From: Marinirhabdus sp050859505
Lineage (GTDB): Bacteria; Bacteroidota; Bacteroidia; Flavobacteriales; Flavobacteriaceae
Direction: 5' to 3'
Length of the DNA stretch: 64,000 nt
Assembly (NCBI RefSeq): GCF_050859505.1
Contig: NZ_CP193934.1
Location: 3,534,001-3,598,000 of the forward strand
Made by a program: the position numbers and the translations under genes
Notes under the pieces: model-generated
Seen by the model: only the letters and a program-made list of their open reading frames with translations
Told to the model about the DNA's origin: nothing
Database searches by the model: none
Shown: positions 61,569 through 64,000 of the stretch, piece after piece
Position numbering within the stretch: position 1 is the first letter of the stretch
Layout: every line of letters begins with the position of its first letter

Positions 61569-64000
61569 TTATTGCTTTACAATCTTGTAAGTTCCAACCT
61601 CTCCTTCAACAATTACTTTCATAATGTAAGTTCCAACACTTAAGTTGGCAACATTAAGACGTGTGTTGCTAGCACCAACTTTCTGGTCCACAACTGTCTG
61701 TCCTAAGATATTATAAATAGTTGCACTGTCTATCCTACGTGTTCCTGCATCCAGGTTCAACTCATTGTTGGCCGGGTTAGGGAAATACGTAAATCCGTCT
61801 ACAACAGCATCACCTACACCAAGGAAGAAATCTCCATCTATTACAATATCTGTAATTCCCTCGTGATTTGCTACATATACATAGTAAGCTTGTCCTGCTA
61901 CTACTGGAATTGATGTAGTCACGCCTGGCACACACTGGTTATCGAACCAAGGAACCAACGTAAGCTCTGTTTCCGTAGCAGCTTCAGTTGGAGCTGTATA
62001 GAACGTTACAGAAGTATATCCTGCTGGAGATGTTACCGTTGCTGTAGCGGTACCTCCAATTTCTGCAACAAAGTTATACCATACACCTAAAACCCCTGCG
62101 TTATCACAGTCTGCTGGACTTCCAGCTTCTGTAGTTGCTGCTGGCATGGCCACTGCTGGATCTGTATAAGGGAAGCCTATTTCGTCTACATCAATAGAAT
62201 TTGCGATTCTATCGTTTGGTGGTGGTACTGGAGTACAAGACAAGTTTAGTGAGAAATCACCATTACTTGTTGTTCCAAAACCGTTTACTAAAATATAGTA
62301 GGTAGAACTTCCATCCCCTTGGAATGAAACCTCAGATTGAAGACCACAAGAATCATCATTTTCAGCAACACAAACTAGTGTTCCACAATCTCCTGAATAT
62401 ATTACCAACTTACTGTCATACGTAGTACCTCCATCACATAATGATACGGTATAGTCTGTAACCAATCCTGAAGTATCATTTATTTGATACCACAATCCTG
62501 GAGAAGCGTTTCCTGCTCCACAGTCTGGGGCGCCAGGATCTGATGACGCTCCATTTGCAGTACTTCCTAATACGGTTTCACCACAACTAATAGAGCCAGC
62601 AGTTTCGCAATCGTCTAAAGGAACCACACATGTTAAAGCTAAGCTATATGCTCCAGAACCAGTGCCAAATCCTTCAACAGCTATATAATAAGTAGTTGTA
62701 CCATCTGATGTAAATGTAACTTCAGATTGAAGACCACAAGAATCGTCATTATCTATAACCACAGCACCTCCACAAGAATCATAAACAGTTAATATTGAGT
62801 CATAGCTTGTTGCACCGTCACATAATGAAAGTGTAATAATCTCTAAGAAACCACTACCTGTATAAGAATACCACGCGTCTGGAGAAGCATTGGCTCCACC
62901 AGTGTTTGTATAATTTGCAGTATCTCCCGTTTCAATAGCTCCACAATCCATTGCAATGGCATCAACACAGTCATCATTAGTAATGATAACAGCATCTGTA
63001 TCTGGTACACTTACCCAAGTAACTTCAGAATTAGCAGGGTCATTAATATTACCCACAACTGTGGTCGCGCCTGTCGTAATATTTACAGATCTCCATTCTG
63101 CGCGAGCAGCTCCGGGATTGTATGCAGCTAAAAATAAAGTATCACTATTTGGATCCCATGTCATTCCTTGTGCAAAATTAGCATCAAAACCGGTAGCACC
63201 TACCAAAGTGGCAACACCAGTAACCAGATCTATGGTATAGATTTCATCAGTACCTAAATCGTGAACATACATTATACCTGCTCCTGTAATGGCAATATCT
63301 GCAAGGCCAGCACTACCTGTTCCTGTAATAGGGGCAATTAGCGTAGAGGCACCCGTAGCCGTATCTATAGTATATAAATCAAGATTCGTATCAAAACCAT
63401 ACAGTACCCCATCTACTGGGTTAGAAGAGAAACCAACATATCCTTCGGTCATAGGCCCTACAAGTGTGTAAGCCCCTGTTGCGATATCTACACTGTATAA
63501 AGTACTTATTAATGTTGTTGTATTTAGTGTAGCTACATATGCAGTTCCAGCATTGCTAGTATCAACATCTCCAGCCAATTCAAAATCTCCATCATTAGCA
63601 CCAAGTGAAAGAGATGTAAATACCTCAGGTGCAACTGGATCAAAACTTCCGTACATATTCAAATTAAATGCCTCAAAACCATAAGCAATTGGCGTACCGC
63701 CACCGCCGCCACCGCCGGCAGGTACTACCTCAGCTTCCCAGCCACAAGTATTAACCACACCACTAAATCTGGAAGCAAAAGTTAAGCTACCATTAGTAGA
63801 AGTAAAAGTTGTCATACCTGCATTGATCATGTCAACGAGTTCATCACCGTCTACAGAACTATTCCAAAGTTCTGGGTCACCTGAAGTAGGATTCGCAGCA
63901 GATCCACTACCATTTGTGGCAGTAACGGGACCTGAGCCGTCAAAAATGGCAAACCAGTCAAAATTTCCAAAGACTCTGAAAGAATTGAAGGTTACCGAAA
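61569..64000 (-). CDS. T9SS-secreted PPC-repeat protein, 5' end beyond the window
   Basis: The frame stays open on the minus strand through 64000, so the start and signal peptide lie outside. At least 809 codons are visible. In-frame sequence before the internal ATG at 63830 includes NSFRVFGNFDWFAIFDG, so that ATG is not the real start. A poly-Gly linker (PAGGGGGGGTP) leads to a propeller-like region with repeats LYSVDIATGAYTLVGP, LYTIDTATGASTLIAP and IYTIDLVTGVATLVG (DUF4394-like). Two PPC-type repeats follow, then a shared domain and a T9SS tail ending in TYKIVKQ. Its 3' portion is nearly identical to that of the downstream paralogue. Confidence 0.85.
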   Translation of the reverse strand, partial: SVTFNSFRVFGNFDWFAIFDGSGPVTATNGSGSAANPTSGDPELWNSSVDGDELVDMINAGMTTFTSTNGSLTFASRFSGVVNTCGWEAEVVPAGGGGGGGTPIAYGFEAFNLNMYGSFDPVAPEVFTSLSLGANDGDFELAGDVDTSNAGTAYVATLNTTTLISTLYSVDIATGAYTLVGPMTEGYVGFSSNPVDGVLYGFDTNLDLYTIDTATGASTLIAPITGTGSAGLADIAITGAGIMYVHDLGTDEIYTIDLVTGVATLVGATGFDANFAQGMTWDPNSDTLFLAAYNPGAARAEWRSVNITTGATTVVGNINDPANSEVTWVSVPDTDAVIITNDDCVDAIAMDCGAIETGDTANYTNTGGANASPDAWYSYTGSGFLEIITLSLCDGATSYDSILTVYDSCGGAVVIDNDDSCGLQSEVTFTSDGTTTYYIAVEGFGTGSGAYSLALTCVVPLDDCETAGSISCGETVLGSTANGASSDPGAPDCGAGNASPGLWYQINDTSGLVTDYTVSLCDGGTTYDSKLVIYSGDCGTLVCVAENDDSCGLQSEVSFQGDGSSTYYILVNGFGTTSNGDFSLNLSCTPVPPPNDRIANSIDVDEIGFPYTDPAVAMPAATTEAGSPADCDNAGVLGVWYNFVAEIGGTATATVTSPAGYTSVTFYTAPTEAATETELTLVPWFDNQCVPGVTTSIPVVAGQAYYVYVANHEGITDIVIDGDFFLGVGDAVVDGFTYFPNPANNELNLDAGTRRIDSATIYNILGQTVVDQKVGASNTRLNVANLSVGTYIMKVIVEGEVGTYKIVKQ

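Overview
The window looks like chromosome of a marine-type Flavobacteriaceae (Bacteroidota). The signs are moderately AT-rich DNA, promoters with the Bacteroidota -7 box TAnnTTTG, almost no Shine-Dalgarno sequences, several secreted proteins with a type IX secretion (T9SS) C-terminal sorting domain, DUF4199 and DUF6090 proteins, and a full-length purL with a fused glutaminase domain. I cannot name the genus. No rRNA, tRNA, CRISPR array, prophage or intact insertion sequence was seen.

Layout. 0-5.6 kb: DUF4199 protein, polyprenyl-phosphate glycosyltransferase, phosphohexomutase and an MsbA-like ABC exporter. 5.6-6.1 kb: a non-coding stretch of stem-loops that share a TTGGGGCT loop. 6.1-7.6 kb: an ECF sigma factor with two envelope partners. 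7.6-10 kb: a BNR-repeat lipoprotein and rsmB. 10-15.4 kb: two paralogous giant T9SS proteins. 15.6-19.3 kb: purL. 19.4-24.1 kb: two tandem M14 carboxypeptidases carrying T9SS tails. 24.2-29 kb: acyl-CoA synthetase, a thioredoxin/MsrA-like fusion protein, two envelope proteins of unknown function and a relic of the fusion gene. 29.1-34.5 kb: an operon-like array of five DUF6090 membrane proteins around a YfcC-type transporter; one DUF6090 gene has a homopolymer frameshift. 34.8-41.4 kb: a MarR-controlled beta-oxidation cluster (HAD/ECH fusion, thiolase, acyl-CoA dehydrogenase) interrupted by a four-helix-bundle gene. 41.4-45.5 kb: a PD40-like protein, an M28 peptidase and a Gfo/Idh oxidoreductase. 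45.5-47.1 kb: an AT-rich patch with a secreted protein and a PIN toxin-antitoxin pair flanked by a 22-bp direct repeat. 47.2-53.4 kb: hydroxyacyl-CoA dehydrogenase, DUF1015, YggS, an exonuclease/GIY-YIG nuclease, a voltage-gated ion channel and miaA. 53.4-58.3 kb (minus strand): glycosyltransferase, YbbR-like protein, coaE and an RprXY-like two-component system. 58.4-64 kb: two T9SS proteins with nearly identical 3' ends; the second runs off the window.

Themes. Most of the window is conserved housekeeping and fatty-acid metabolism. The less ordinary material is local gene amplification (five tandem paralogue sets), palindromic spacers at many gene junctions, the DUF6090/YfcC array and the TTGGGGCT stem-loop cluster. 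The last two are my best candidates for an undescribed system. All functions come from reading the sequence and remembered family knowledge; no database search was run.
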